Part shown: positions 31,553 through 39,958 of the stretch, one piece after another
Layout of the letters: every line of letters starts with the position of its first letter
Numbering within the stretch: the stretch's first letter is position 1
NCBI RefSeq assembly: GCF_016862555.1
Contig: NZ_BONE01000034.1
Location: 26,241-90,240 of the forward strand
DNA length: 64,000 nt
Origin: Asanoa siamensis
Lineage (GTDB): Bacteria; Actinomycetota; Actinomycetes; Mycobacteriales; Micromonosporaceae
Direction of reading: 5' to 3'
The notes under the pieces: generated by a model
The model's input: the letters and a program-made list of their open reading frames with translations, nothing else
Database searches by the model: none
Told to the model about the DNA's origin: nothing
Translations under genes and position numbers: made by a program

Positions 31553-32923
31553 ATGGGCTACGTGGCTGAGCGCGTGGACGTCGTCGTGGTCGGATTGGGC
31601 GTCGGAGGCGAGGAGGTCGCCGGCAAGCTCGCCGAGGCGGGTCTCGCGGTCGTCGGCATCGAGAGCAACCTGGTCGGGGGCGAGTGTCCCTACTGGGGCT
31701 GCGTACCGAGCAAGATGATGATCCGCGCGGGCAACGCGCTGGCCGAGGCGGGCCGCGTCGCCAAGCTGGCCGGGTCGGCGTCGGTGCAGCCCGACTGGAC
31801 CCCGGTGGCCAAGCGGATCCGCGAGGAGGCCACGGACGACTGGGACGACACGGTCGCGGTCGACCGGTTCGTGGGCAAGGGCGGGCGGTTCGTCCGGGGT
31901 TACGCGACGGTGACCGGGCCGCGCACGGTGGCGGTGGGCGACCAGACGTTCGAGGCGACCCGGGGCATCGTGCTCGCGACGGGCGCGGCGCCGGTCGCGC
32001 CGCCGATCGAAGGCCTGGCCGGCACGCCGTACTGGACCAACCGCGAGGCCATCGAGGTCGAGCACCTGCCGACCTCGCTGGTCGTGCTCGGCGGCGGGTC
32101 GATCGGGGTCGAGATCGCGCAGGTGTTCGCCCGGTTCGGGGTGCGGGTGACGGTGGTCGAGGCGGCCGACCGGCTGTTGCCGTTCGACGAGCCCGAGGCG
32201 GCCGACCTGGTGCAGGCCGCCCTCGAGGCCGACGGCGTCACCGTGCGTCTCGGCATGCACGCGACCCGGGTGCTGCACAGCGAGCAGGAGGGTTTCGCGG
32301 TCGAGTTGGGTGGTGGTGCGGCCGCCGCGACCGGCGACCGGTTGCTGGTCGCGACGGGCCGGCGGGGCCGAGTGGCCGACCTGGGCCTGGAGACGGTCGG
32401 CCTCGACGCGACGGCGAAGGCGATCGACACCGACGACCGCATGCGTGCCGCGGACGGCATCTGGGCGGTCGGCGACGTGACCGGGCACGGCGCGTTCACC
32501 CACATGGCGATGTATCAAGCCGGCATCGCGATCCGCGACATCCTGGGCCAGGAAGGCCCGCCGGCGGACTACCGCGCGGTGCCGCGGGTCGCTTTCACCG
32601 ACCCGGAGGTGGGCTCGGTCGGGCTGACCGAGGCCGAGGCCCGCGACCGGGGCATGAGCGTCCGAGTAGGACAGACCGACCTGACGACGTCGTCCCGCGG
32701 CTGGATCCACAAGGAAGGCAACACGGGCCTGATCAAACTCGTTGCTGCCGACGACGTCCTGGTCGGCGCGACGTCGGTAGGCCCCATGGGCGGCGAGGTC
32801 CTGAGCATGCTCACCCTCGCAGTCCACGCCCGCGTGCCGCTCCCTCAACTCCGCAGCATGATCTACGCCTACCCCACCTTCCACCGCGCCGTCGAAGACG
32901 CCCTCCGCAACCTCGTTAAATGA
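31553..32923 (+). CDS. pyridine nucleotide-disulfide oxidoreductase (dihydrolipoamide dehydrogenase/mercuric reductase-like)
   Basis: A 456-residue flavoprotein. FAD motif VVVGLGVGGEEVAGKLAEAG, redox disulfide GGECPYWGCVPSK, NAD(P) motif VVLGGGSIGVEIAQVFARFG, second FAD motif IWAVGDVTGHGAFTHMA, and dimerisation domain ending IYAYPTFHRAVEDAL with the active-site His. The residue pattern differs enough from true Lpd (GECPYWGC rather than GTCLNVGC) that the physiological substrate is open. Convergent with the next gene, 8 bp overlap. Confidence 0.87.
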   Translation: MGYVAERVDVVVVGLGVGGEEVAGKLAEAGLAVVGIESNLVGGECPYWGCVPSKMMIRAGNALAEAGRVAKLAGSASVQPDWTPVAKRIREEATDDWDDTVAVDRFVGKGGRFVRGYATVTGPRTVAVGDQTFEATRGIVLATGAAPVAPPIEGLAGTPYWTNREAIEVEHLPTSLVVLGGGSIGVEIAQVFARFGVRVTVVEAADRLLPFDEPEAADLVQAALEADGVTVRLGMHATRVLHSEQEGFAVELGGGAAAATGDRLLVATGRRGRVADLGLETVGLDATAKAIDTDDRMRAADGIWAVGDVTGHGAFTHMAMYQAGIAIRDILGQEGPPADYRAVPRVAFTDPEVGSVGLTEAEARDRGMSVRVGQTDLTTSSRGWIHKEGNTGLIKLVAADDVLVGATSVGPMGGEVLSMLTLAVHARVPLPQLRSMIYAYPTFHRAVEDALRNLVK

Positions 32924-33473
32924 AAATGTCGACGGGATCGATCGCGACCGGAAATGGGCGATCAGATTGCCATCCGTCTCCGGCGTGGCACTTCGCCACC
33001 AGCTCGTAGTGCTTGTTCGTGCCGAGGTGGAATACCAGCAGCGACTCGTCTCGCCGATCGGCGATCCAATACTCGGGGATTCCGAAATGGGCGTAGACGT
33101 TCCTCTTGAGGATCAGGTCGTTGCTGGGGTTGGAGGGTGAGACCACCTCGATCGCGAGCAGCACATCAGCGGGCTTGACTCCACGGTCGCGGCTCTTGAG
33201 GACTTCAGCCCGCACGACAATCAAGTCGGGAACGTAGTAGTTTCGGGCATCTGGCACCAGCGCGGCGCTCTCGATCAACTTAAAGTGTCGGGGCGCTTGG
33301 TCATAGAGGGCATCGCGCAGCAGCGTCGTCGTAGCGATATGCGGCATGGCGGGCGGCGGGCTCACCAGAAGGCTCCCATCGAAAATCTCGAACCGGTAGC
33401 CGCTCTCGGGAAGGTCGGCGAGACGATCGACCGTCCACGGAACCTCTGCCACCGCCGGCATATCGGGTGTCAT
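32916..33473 (-). CDS. Uma2 family (DUF820) putative restriction-like endonuclease
   Basis: About 185 residues, PD-(D/E)XK fold of the Uma2 type. It has the N-terminal YRFEIFDGSLLVSPPP, the core YYVPDLIVVRAEVL (catalytic Asp), ADVLLAIEVVSPSNPSNDLILK (Glu-x-Val and the Lys), and PEYWIADRR. These proteins are abundant in multicellular bacteria and their biological role is unsettled. I prefer the ATG at 33473 to the GTG at 33482, which is too close to AAGGAGG. Confidence 0.87.
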   Translation of the reverse strand: MTPDMPAVAEVPWTVDRLADLPESGYRFEIFDGSLLVSPPPAMPHIATTTLLRDALYDQAPRHFKLIESAALVPDARNYYVPDLIVVRAEVLKSRDRGVKPADVLLAIEVVSPSNPSNDLILKRNVYAHFGIPEYWIADRRDESLLVFHLGTNKHYELVAKCHAGDGWQSDRPFPVAIDPVDIFI

Positions 33474-33579
33474 CACTGTCACGCCCTCCTTTCTACGCGA
33501 TCAGCGTTGCATCTGCGTTTGATCAATTACAACCTGTGGATAACCCATGGCTGTCGGGGTCGGGCAAACGGCTGTCGTT

Positions 33580-33604
33580 TTCTTGCAAGAACGTGACGTA
33601 GCCT
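33580..33604 (+). promoter_or_regulatory. palindrome and -10 element before the LacI-type gene
   Basis: TTCTTGCAAGAA (33580-33591) is a perfect 12-bp palindrome. TAGCCT (33599-33604) is followed by 6 nt and the GTG at 33611, giving a leaderless transcript. The palindrome would sit in the spacer of that promoter, a good position for autorepression, but it does not resemble the 34670 operator. Confidence 0.55.
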
Positions 33605-33610
33605 TGCGGC

Positions 33611-34618
33611 GTGACCAGACGACTGACCGAGGTCGCGCGGAAAGCCGGCGTCAGCGAGGCCACCGTCAGCCGGGTGCTCAACGGCCGTGACGGCGTCTCC
33701 GAGTCGACCCGCACCGCGGTGCTGACCGCCCTCGACGTGCTCGGCTACGAGCGCCCGACGAAGCTGCGCGGCGAGCGCGCCCGGCTCGTCGGCCTCGTGC
33801 TGCCCGAACTGCAGAACCCGATCTTCCCCGCCCTCGCCGAGGTGGTGACCGGCTCCCTCGCCCAGCGCGGCCTGACCCCCGCCCTCTGCGCCCGCACCAT
33901 CGGCGGCATCTCGGAGCCCGACTACGTCGACATGCTCCTCGACCACCAGGTCTCCGGCGTCATCTTCGCCGGCGGCGCGTACGCCCTGGCCGACGCCAAG
34001 CACGAGCACTACCGCCAGCTCACCGACCGCGGCCTTCCGGTGGTCCTGGTCAACGCCGGCGTCGACGAGCTCCCCTTCCCCCGGGTCTCCACGGACGACG
34101 CCGTCGCGGTCGAGCAGGCCTTCGGCCATCTGCGCTCACTCGGCCACGAGCACATCGGCATCGTGCTCGGCCCCGAGGACCACGTGCCCTCCCGCCGCAA
34201 GCTCGCCGCGATGGCCGACGCCGCCGGGTGGGGTCCGGAGGAGACGGAGCGCTGGGTCGGCCGCACCAGCTTCTCGATGGAGAGCGCCCGCGTCGCCGCG
34301 ACCAAGCTGATCGACAAGGGCGCCACGGGCCTGATCTGCGCCAGCGACGTCATCGCCCTCGGCACGATCCGGGCCGTCCGGCGGCTCGGCAAGCAGGTGC
34401 CCGACGACATCTCGGTCATCGGCTTCGACGACTCGGGCCTGATGACCTGCACCGACCCGCCGCTCACGACGATCCGCCAGCCGATCGAGATGATGGGCCA
34501 GGCGGCCGTCGACATCCTGGTCAACCAGATCGAGGGCGTCGGCGTCAACACCGACGAGCTTCTTTTCGAACCGGAGCTGGTGGTACGCGGTTCGACCGGC
34601 CCGGCCGGCTCGCGCTGA
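33611..34618 (+). CDS. LacI family sugar-responsive repressor (CebR/AglR-like)
   Basis: A 335-residue regulator. The N-terminal LacI HTH is RLTEVARKAGVSEATVSRVLNGRDGVSESTR with a hinge helix about residues 48-58, followed by a periplasmic-binding-like effector domain (ARLVGLVLPELQNPIFPALAEVV; ISVIGFDDSGLMTCTDPPLTTIRQP). It faces the sugar importer operon, whose promoter carries an exact CebR-type operator, so it probably represses that operon until an oligosaccharide binds. Leaderless GTG start. Confidence 0.9.
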   Translation: MTRRLTEVARKAGVSEATVSRVLNGRDGVSESTRTAVLTALDVLGYERPTKLRGERARLVGLVLPELQNPIFPALAEVVTGSLAQRGLTPALCARTIGGISEPDYVDMLLDHQVSGVIFAGGAYALADAKHEHYRQLTDRGLPVVLVNAGVDELPFPRVSTDDAVAVEQAFGHLRSLGHEHIGIVLGPEDHVPSRRKLAAMADAAGWGPEETERWVGRTSFSMESARVAATKLIDKGATGLICASDVIALGTIRAVRRLGKQVPDDISVIGFDDSGLMTCTDPPLTTIRQPIEMMGQAAVDILVNQIEGVGVNTDELLFEPELVVRGSTGPAGSR

Positions 34619-34629
34619 CCTGCGTCGAT

Positions 34630-34658
34630 GGGGTGGACCACCCGGTCCGCCCCATTTT
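34630..34658 (+). terminator. terminator of the LacI-type gene
   Basis: Stem GGGGTGGACC / GGTCCGCCCC (one G-U pair) with a 4-nt loop, followed by ATTTT, 12 bp after the stop codon. It separates the regulator from the importer operon. Confidence 0.75.
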
Positions 34659-34664
34659 CGTGCG

Positions 34665-34683
34665 TAGAATGGGAGCGCTCCCA
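34665..34683 (+). promoter_or_regulatory. TAGAAT -10 abutting a CebR-type operator
   Basis: TGGGAGCGCTCCCA (34670-34683) is a perfect 14-bp palindrome identical to the CebR box described for Streptomyces cellobiose regulators. TAGAAT (34665-34670) is a -10 candidate that shares its last base, so bound repressor would cover the transcription start. The first gene begins 145 bp downstream, leaving a long leader. Confidence 0.8.
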
Positions 34684-34827
34684 CAGGAAGTCGTGTTTTT
34701 TCTGAGACCAGTCAGCTTCTTGCGGGGCCTAGTTCGGCTTTGTATCGTCATCGCCACGAAACATGCACGTGCGAGAGCCACATCACACCGAGAATTCCCC
34801 GCTCCACCCAGGAAGGGCGTTCCTCTC

Positions 34828-36195
34828 ATGACCAGATCCAGGTTGCGTAGCGCTGTCGGGCTACTGCTGGTCGCCGGGGTCGCGCTGTCGGCTGCCGCGT
34901 GCGGCTCCGACGACGGCGGCGAGGCACCGGCTTCTGACCCCAATGCCAAGGTCACGCTCGTCATCAACGGTCTGCCGCCGGACACCGAGGCGGTCAACCG
35001 CAAGCACTTCCTCGACAACGTCGCCGAGTTCGAGAAGCTCAACCCGAACATCGACGTGGACGCCAAGGAAGGCAAGATGGACCCGCAGACCTTCCAGTCG
35101 AAGCTCGCGGGTGGCCAGCTCGAAGACGTCTTCTACGTCTACTTCACCGACCCGGGCAGCCTGATCGCCAAGCGCCAGGTCGCCGACATCAGCAAGTACC
35201 TGGACGAGTTCGCGCCGACCAAGGAGATCCGCCCGGATCTCATGAAGATCTTCTCGGACGACGGCGGCAAGGTGTACGGCCTGCCGGCCAAGAACTACTC
35301 CCTCGGCCTGCTCTACAACCGGGAGCTGTTCGAGAAGGCCGGGCTCGACCCGAACTCCCCGCCGAAGACGTGGGAAGAGGTCCGCACCGCGGCCAAGAAG
35401 ATCGCCGGCCTGGGCAAGGACTATGTCGGCTACGGCGACTACAGCAAGAACAACACCGGTGGCTGGCACTTCACCGCGGAGATGTACTCGCTCGGCGGCG
35501 ACATCGCCGTCAACAACGGTGGCACCTGGAAGGCCGCGTTCAACGACGACAAGGGCAAGCAGGTCCTGCAGCAGCTCAAGGACATGCGCTGGACCGACAA
35601 CAGCATGGGCGCGCGCCAACTCCTGGAGTGGGCTGACCTGCTGCAGATGATGGGCTCCGGCAAGCTCGGCATGTACGTGGCCGCGCCGGACAACATCGAG
35701 ACGATCGTCAACCAGTTCAAGGGCGACTTCAACAAGTACGGCCTGGGCCCGATCCCGAACGGCACGGCCACGCTGGCCGGTGGCGAGGGCTACATGTTCA
35801 ACGCCAAGGCCACGCCCGAGAAGATCCGCGCCGGTCTCAAGTGGCTGACCTACTGGTGGAACAACCCGGACCGGATCGAGGCGGAATACCAGTGGGCCGC
35901 GGAGCAGAAGACCCCGGTCGGCCTGCCGGAGCCCGCGCTGTGGACCGGTGACGCCAAGGCCAAGCAGCAGGCGGCGATCGACAAGCTGAAGAACCTGCCG
36001 GTCGAGAACTACAAGCCGTTCGCCGACGCGACCGCCAACATCCCGCTGAAGCTCGAGCCGCCGAACGCGCAGCAGATCTACGCGGTGCTCGACGTGCCGA
36101 TGCAGAAGGTGCTGACGGACAAGAACGCCGACATCGCCAAGTTGCTCGCGGACGCCGAGACCCAGGTCAACAGCATCCTCGCCAGCGTCAAGTAA
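34828..36195 (+). CDS. sugar ABC transporter substrate-binding lipoprotein
   Basis: A 455-residue exported lipoprotein. Signal peptide with lipobox LSAAAC (Cys at about 25), then a family-1 extracellular solute-binding fold (FEKLNPNIDVDAKEGKMD, VYGLPAKNYSLGLLYNRELFEKAGLDP, GKLGMYVAAPDNI, GGEGYMFNAKATPEK). It should deliver oligosaccharide to the two permeases that follow. Given the downstream GH13 and GH87 enzymes, alpha-glucosides such as nigero-oligosaccharides are the likely ligand. ATG 34828 with AGGAAGG some distance upstream. Confidence 0.92.
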   Translation: MTRSRLRSAVGLLLVAGVALSAAACGSDDGGEAPASDPNAKVTLVINGLPPDTEAVNRKHFLDNVAEFEKLNPNIDVDAKEGKMDPQTFQSKLAGGQLEDVFYVYFTDPGSLIAKRQVADISKYLDEFAPTKEIRPDLMKIFSDDGGKVYGLPAKNYSLGLLYNRELFEKAGLDPNSPPKTWEEVRTAAKKIAGLGKDYVGYGDYSKNNTGGWHFTAEMYSLGGDIAVNNGGTWKAAFNDDKGKQVLQQLKDMRWTDNSMGARQLLEWADLLQMMGSGKLGMYVAAPDNIETIVNQFKGDFNKYGLGPIPNGTATLAGGEGYMFNAKATPEKIRAGLKWLTYWWNNPDRIEAEYQWAAEQKTPVGLPEPALWTGDAKAKQQAAIDKLKNLPVENYKPFADATANIPLKLEPPNAQQIYAVLDVPMQKVLTDKNADIAKLLADAETQVNSILASVK

Positions 36196-36263
36196 CCAAC
36201 GAGGGCCGCCGCCGGGGCAACGAGCCGGCGGCGGCCCACCCAAGACGAAAGAGGACGCTGGAG

Positions 36264-37175
36264 ATGGCGGTCGCCACCGCCGGCCGACGGACTGCGTTCC
36301 GCAGCCGCCTCGGCCGGAAGATCCAGGACAACCTCATGGCGTACGCCTTCATGGCCGGAGGCATCGCCTGCTTCGCGCTCTTCTCGTGGTACCCGCTGGT
36401 GCGCGGCGTCATCCTGAGCTTCCAGCAGATCAACTTCGTGACCGATCCCTACTGGGTCGGTGCCGAGAACTTCACCGCCATCTTCAACGACCCGCTGTTC
36501 GTGACGGCCTGGAAGAACACGCTGGTCTTCACCGGCATCGCGCTCGTCTTCGGCTTCCTCGTACCCCTGGCGCTGTCGATCCTGATCAACGAGATGCGGC
36601 ACCTCAAGGGCTTCTTCCGGGTGGCCGTCTATCTGCCGGTGATGCTCCCGCCGATCGTCGGCGTGCTGCTCTTCCGGTACTTCTACGACCCGGGTTTCGG
36701 CCTGTTCAACACGATCCTGCGCGGCGTCGGGCTGCCCGAGTCCCAGTGGACCCAGTCGTCGTCGACCGCGATGATCTCGCTGGTGCTGGTCAGCACCTGG
36801 GCCAACCTGGGCGGCGCCACGCTGATGTACCTCGCCGCCCTGCAGAGCATCCCCGGCGACCTCTACGAGGCGGCCGAGCTCGACGGGGCCAGCGCCTGGC
36901 GCCGGCTGCGCCACGTCACGCTGCCCCAACTGCGGTTCATCATGCTGGTCCTGCTGCTCCTGCAGGTCATCGCGACCATGCAGGTCTTCATCGAGCCGTA
37001 CCAGCTCACCGGCACCTCGAACCCCGACACGGTCACGGTCATGGTGCTGATCTACCGGTACGCGTTCACCGTGAACCAGGACTTCGGCATGGCCGCCGCG
37101 ATGAGCGTGCTGCTCTTCGTGGTGCTGGCCATCTTCTCCGCGATCTACCTGCGGGTCACCCGGGACCGGGACTGA
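36264..37175 (+). CDS. sugar ABC transporter permease (MalF type)
   Basis: A 303-residue integral membrane protein with six predicted transmembrane segments. The EAA loop reads YEAAELDGASAWRRLRHVTLPQLR, which contacts the ATPase. GAAAGAGGA precedes the ATG. The missing ATPase is normal for actinobacteria, where a shared MsiK-type ATPase encoded elsewhere energises several sugar importers. Confidence 0.92.
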   Translation: MAVATAGRRTAFRSRLGRKIQDNLMAYAFMAGGIACFALFSWYPLVRGVILSFQQINFVTDPYWVGAENFTAIFNDPLFVTAWKNTLVFTGIALVFGFLVPLALSILINEMRHLKGFFRVAVYLPVMLPPIVGVLLFRYFYDPGFGLFNTILRGVGLPESQWTQSSSTAMISLVLVSTWANLGGATLMYLAALQSIPGDLYEAAELDGASAWRRLRHVTLPQLRFIMLVLLLLQVIATMQVFIEPYQLTGTSNPDTVTVMVLIYRYAFTVNQDFGMAAAMSVLLFVVLAIFSAIYLRVTRDRD

Positions 37176-37186
37176 GGGGTACGACG

Positions 37187-38155
37187 ATGACGATCACCAC
37201 GCCGATCCGGCCGCTGCCCGCCACCCCGCCGGTCGTCCCGCCGCCGAAGAAGCGCCGCACGGCCAGCAGTTCCGGGGCCACGCGTACCCTCTTCTCCGAA
37301 ACGGAGATCAGCCGCGGCCCGGGTCGCGTCGTCTACTGGCTGGTCCTGACGCTGGTCTTCCTGCTCTTCCTCGCCGTCTTCATCTTCCCGCTCTACTGGA
37401 TGTTCAGCAGCGCGGTGAAGACACCCGAGGAGTACGCGCAGCCGAACCCGACGCTGTTCCCGCAGTCCTTCGTCCCGGAGATCTACCAGCTCGCCTGGGA
37501 CCGGATGCGGATCGCGAAGTTCTTCGGCAACACCGCGTTGTACGCGTTCGGCGGCTGGCTGATCCAACTCGTCTTCCAGGTCGCCGTCGCGTACGCCCTG
37601 TCGAAGCTGCGGCCGATGTTCGGCAAGGTCGTGCTCGGCGCGATGCTGGCCAGCCTGATGCTGCCGGCCACCGCGCTGCTCATCCCGGCCTACCTGACCG
37701 TCAGCGACGTGCCGATCTTCGGCTGGAACCTGCTGAACACCCCGTGGGCGCTCTGGCTGCCCGCGGTGGCCAACGCGTTCAACATCTACGTGCTCAAGCG
37801 CTTCTTCGACCAGATACCCAACGACCTGCTCGACTCCGCGGCGCTCGACGGCGCCGGCCGGTTCCGGGTGCTCTGGAGCATCGTCCTGCCGCTGTCGCGG
37901 CCGGTCCTCGGCGTGGTGTCGATCTTCTCGATCGTGGCCATCTGGAAGGACTTCATCTGGCCGCTGCTGGTGCTGCAGGACCCGGAGACGCAGACCCTCA
38001 GCGTCGCGCTCAGCCGGCTCGCCTCGACCAGCCAGGTGCCGCCGACCCAGTTGATGGCGGGCCTGGCGATCGCCAGCGTCCCGATGATCGTGGTCTTCCT
38101 CATCTTCCAGCGGAGCATCATCGGCGGATTGGCGGCGGGCAGTATGAAGGGCTGA
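37187..38155 (+). CDS. sugar ABC transporter permease (MalG type)
   Basis: A 322-residue partner permease. A 40-residue Pro/Lys-rich cytoplasmic N-terminus precedes six transmembrane segments (the first about residues 50-72). The EAA loop is LDSAALDGAGRFRVLWSIVLPLSRP. It starts 12 bp after the first permease. Confidence 0.92.
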   Translation: MTITTPIRPLPATPPVVPPPKKRRTASSSGATRTLFSETEISRGPGRVVYWLVLTLVFLLFLAVFIFPLYWMFSSAVKTPEEYAQPNPTLFPQSFVPEIYQLAWDRMRIAKFFGNTALYAFGGWLIQLVFQVAVAYALSKLRPMFGKVVLGAMLASLMLPATALLIPAYLTVSDVPIFGWNLLNTPWALWLPAVANAFNIYVLKRFFDQIPNDLLDSAALDGAGRFRVLWSIVLPLSRPVLGVVSIFSIVAIWKDFIWPLLVLQDPETQTLSVALSRLASTSQVPPTQLMAGLAIASVPMIVVFLIFQRSIIGGLAAGSMKG

Positions 38156-38234
38156 GCAGCGGATACGGCGCCGGCGAAGGGGCCGGACCAGCACGAACGC
38201 AACCGAACCACCCGAAACAGAAAGCAGGTATCCA

Positions 38235-39857
38235 GTGTCCATCGCAGAGAGCCAGCCGTGGTGGCGCGGGGCGGTGATCTATCAGATCTACCCCCGCAGC
38301 TTCGCCGACGGCAGCGGCGACGGCATCGGCGACATCGCCGGCATCCGGGCACACCTGGACCACCTCTCCGGGCTCGGGGTCGACGCGGTCTGGTTGAGCC
38401 CCTGGTTCCCGTCGCCGATGGCGGACGCGGGTTACGACGTGTCCGACTTCCGCGACATCGACCCGATCTTCGGCACCCTCGAGGAGGCCGAGGCGATGAT
38501 CGCGGAGGCCCACGAGCGGGGCATCCGGGTGATCATCGACATCGTCCCGAACCACTGCTCCGACCAGCACCCGTGGTTCCAGGCGGCGCTGGCCGGCGGG
38601 CCCGGGGCACCGGAGCGCGACCTGTTCTGGTTCCGGCCCGGTCGCGGGCCCGACGGTGACGAGATGCCCTCCGACTGGCGGGGCGAGTTCAAGGGCACGA
38701 CCTGGACCCGCACCACCAACCCGGACGGCACCCCGGGCGACTGGTACCTGCACCTGTTCACCCCCGAGCAGCCGGACTTCAACTGGGACCACCCCCGGGT
38801 CCGGGCCGAGTTCGAGAGCATCCTGCGGTTCTGGCTCGACCGCGGCGTCGACGGCATCCGGATCGACTCGGCGGCGTTGCTGCTGAAGGACCCGGCGCTG
38901 CCCGAGGTCGCCGACGCCGAGCAGCACCCGTTCCACGACCTCGACGGCGTCCACGAGATCTACCGGAGCTGGCGGCGGATCGCCGACGAGTACCCGGGCG
39001 AGCGGGCGCTGATCGGCGAGGTCTGGCTGCCCGACCCGCACCGGTTCACCAACTACCTGCGGCCCGACGAGATGCACGCCGCGTTCAACTTCGACTTCCT
39101 CGGCTGCGCCTGGGATCCGGAGCTGCTGCGCGCCTGCATCGACCGCACGCTCGAGGCGCACGCGCTGGTCGGTGCGCCGGCCACCTGGGTGCTCTCGAAC
39201 CACGACGTGACCCGCCCGGTGACCCGCTACGGCCGCGCCGACACCACGTTCGCCTTCGACACCAAGCGCGAGGGCACGCCGACCGATCTGCAGCTCGGCT
39301 ACCAGCGGGCGCGGGCGGCGGCGCTGCTCTGCCTCGCGCTGCCCGGTGGGGCCTACATCTACCAGGGCGAGGAGCTCGGGCTCTGGGAGGTCGAGGACAT
39401 CCCGCCGGCGCTGCGCACCGACCCGATGTATCCGAGGTCCAACTTCGTCGACCCGGGCCGCGACGGGTGCCGGGTGCCGCTGCCCTGGTCCGGCGTCGAG
39501 TCGCCGTTCGGCTTCAGCCCGGCCGGCGCGGCCGCACCGTGGTTGCCGCAGCCGGCCGACTGGAAGGACCGCACCGTCCAGGCCCAGACCGGCGACCGGC
39601 ACTCGATGCTCGAGCTGTACCGCACCGCGTTGCGCGTCCGGCGCGGCGCGGCCGCCCTCGGCGACGGCACGATGCGCTGGCTGCCGGCCGACGACGGTGT
39701 GCTGTCGTTCGCCCGCGACCCGCGCTTCGTCTGCGTCGCCAACCTCTCCGCGGTCAGCGTGGATCTCCCCGAACACGAGGAGATCTGGCTGGCGAGCGGC
39801 CCGATCGACGGCGACCGGCTCCCGCCGGACACGACCGCTTGGTTGCGGACCGCATAA
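38235..39857 (+). CDS. aglA: GH13 alpha-glucosidase
   Basis: A 540-residue cytoplasmic enzyme of the GH13 oligo-1,6-glucosidase/alpha-glucosidase group (WWRGAVIYQIYPRSFADGSGDG start). Region II GIRIDSAA carries the nucleophile Asp211, region III LIGEVW the acid/base Glu262, and region IV SNHD the Asp324; region I is DIVPNHCS. It would cleave imported alpha-glucosides to glucose. Linkage preference cannot be fixed by eye. GTG start 79 bp after the permease gene. Confidence 0.92.
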   Translation: MSIAESQPWWRGAVIYQIYPRSFADGSGDGIGDIAGIRAHLDHLSGLGVDAVWLSPWFPSPMADAGYDVSDFRDIDPIFGTLEEAEAMIAEAHERGIRVIIDIVPNHCSDQHPWFQAALAGGPGAPERDLFWFRPGRGPDGDEMPSDWRGEFKGTTWTRTTNPDGTPGDWYLHLFTPEQPDFNWDHPRVRAEFESILRFWLDRGVDGIRIDSAALLLKDPALPEVADAEQHPFHDLDGVHEIYRSWRRIADEYPGERALIGEVWLPDPHRFTNYLRPDEMHAAFNFDFLGCAWDPELLRACIDRTLEAHALVGAPATWVLSNHDVTRPVTRYGRADTTFAFDTKREGTPTDLQLGYQRARAAALLCLALPGGAYIYQGEELGLWEVEDIPPALRTDPMYPRSNFVDPGRDGCRVPLPWSGVESPFGFSPAGAAAPWLPQPADWKDRTVQAQTGDRHSMLELYRTALRVRRGAAALGDGTMRWLPADDGVLSFARDPRFVCVANLSAVSVDLPEHEEIWLASGPIDGDRLPPDTTAWLRTA

Positions 39858-39958
39858 CGACCTGATCCGGCTCCACGGCACACAACTGAAGACCACGGGG
39901 TACGCGCACCAAGGGCACCACGCACGGGGGGATCGTCCCACCTCTCGAAAGGCAACCC
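39858..39958. other. gap between GH13 and first GH87 gene, no promoter or operator seen
   Basis: No CebR-type palindrome and no terminator hairpin are visible, so the secreted enzyme may be read from the importer operon. GAAAGG lies before the ATG at 39959. Confidence 0.4.
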
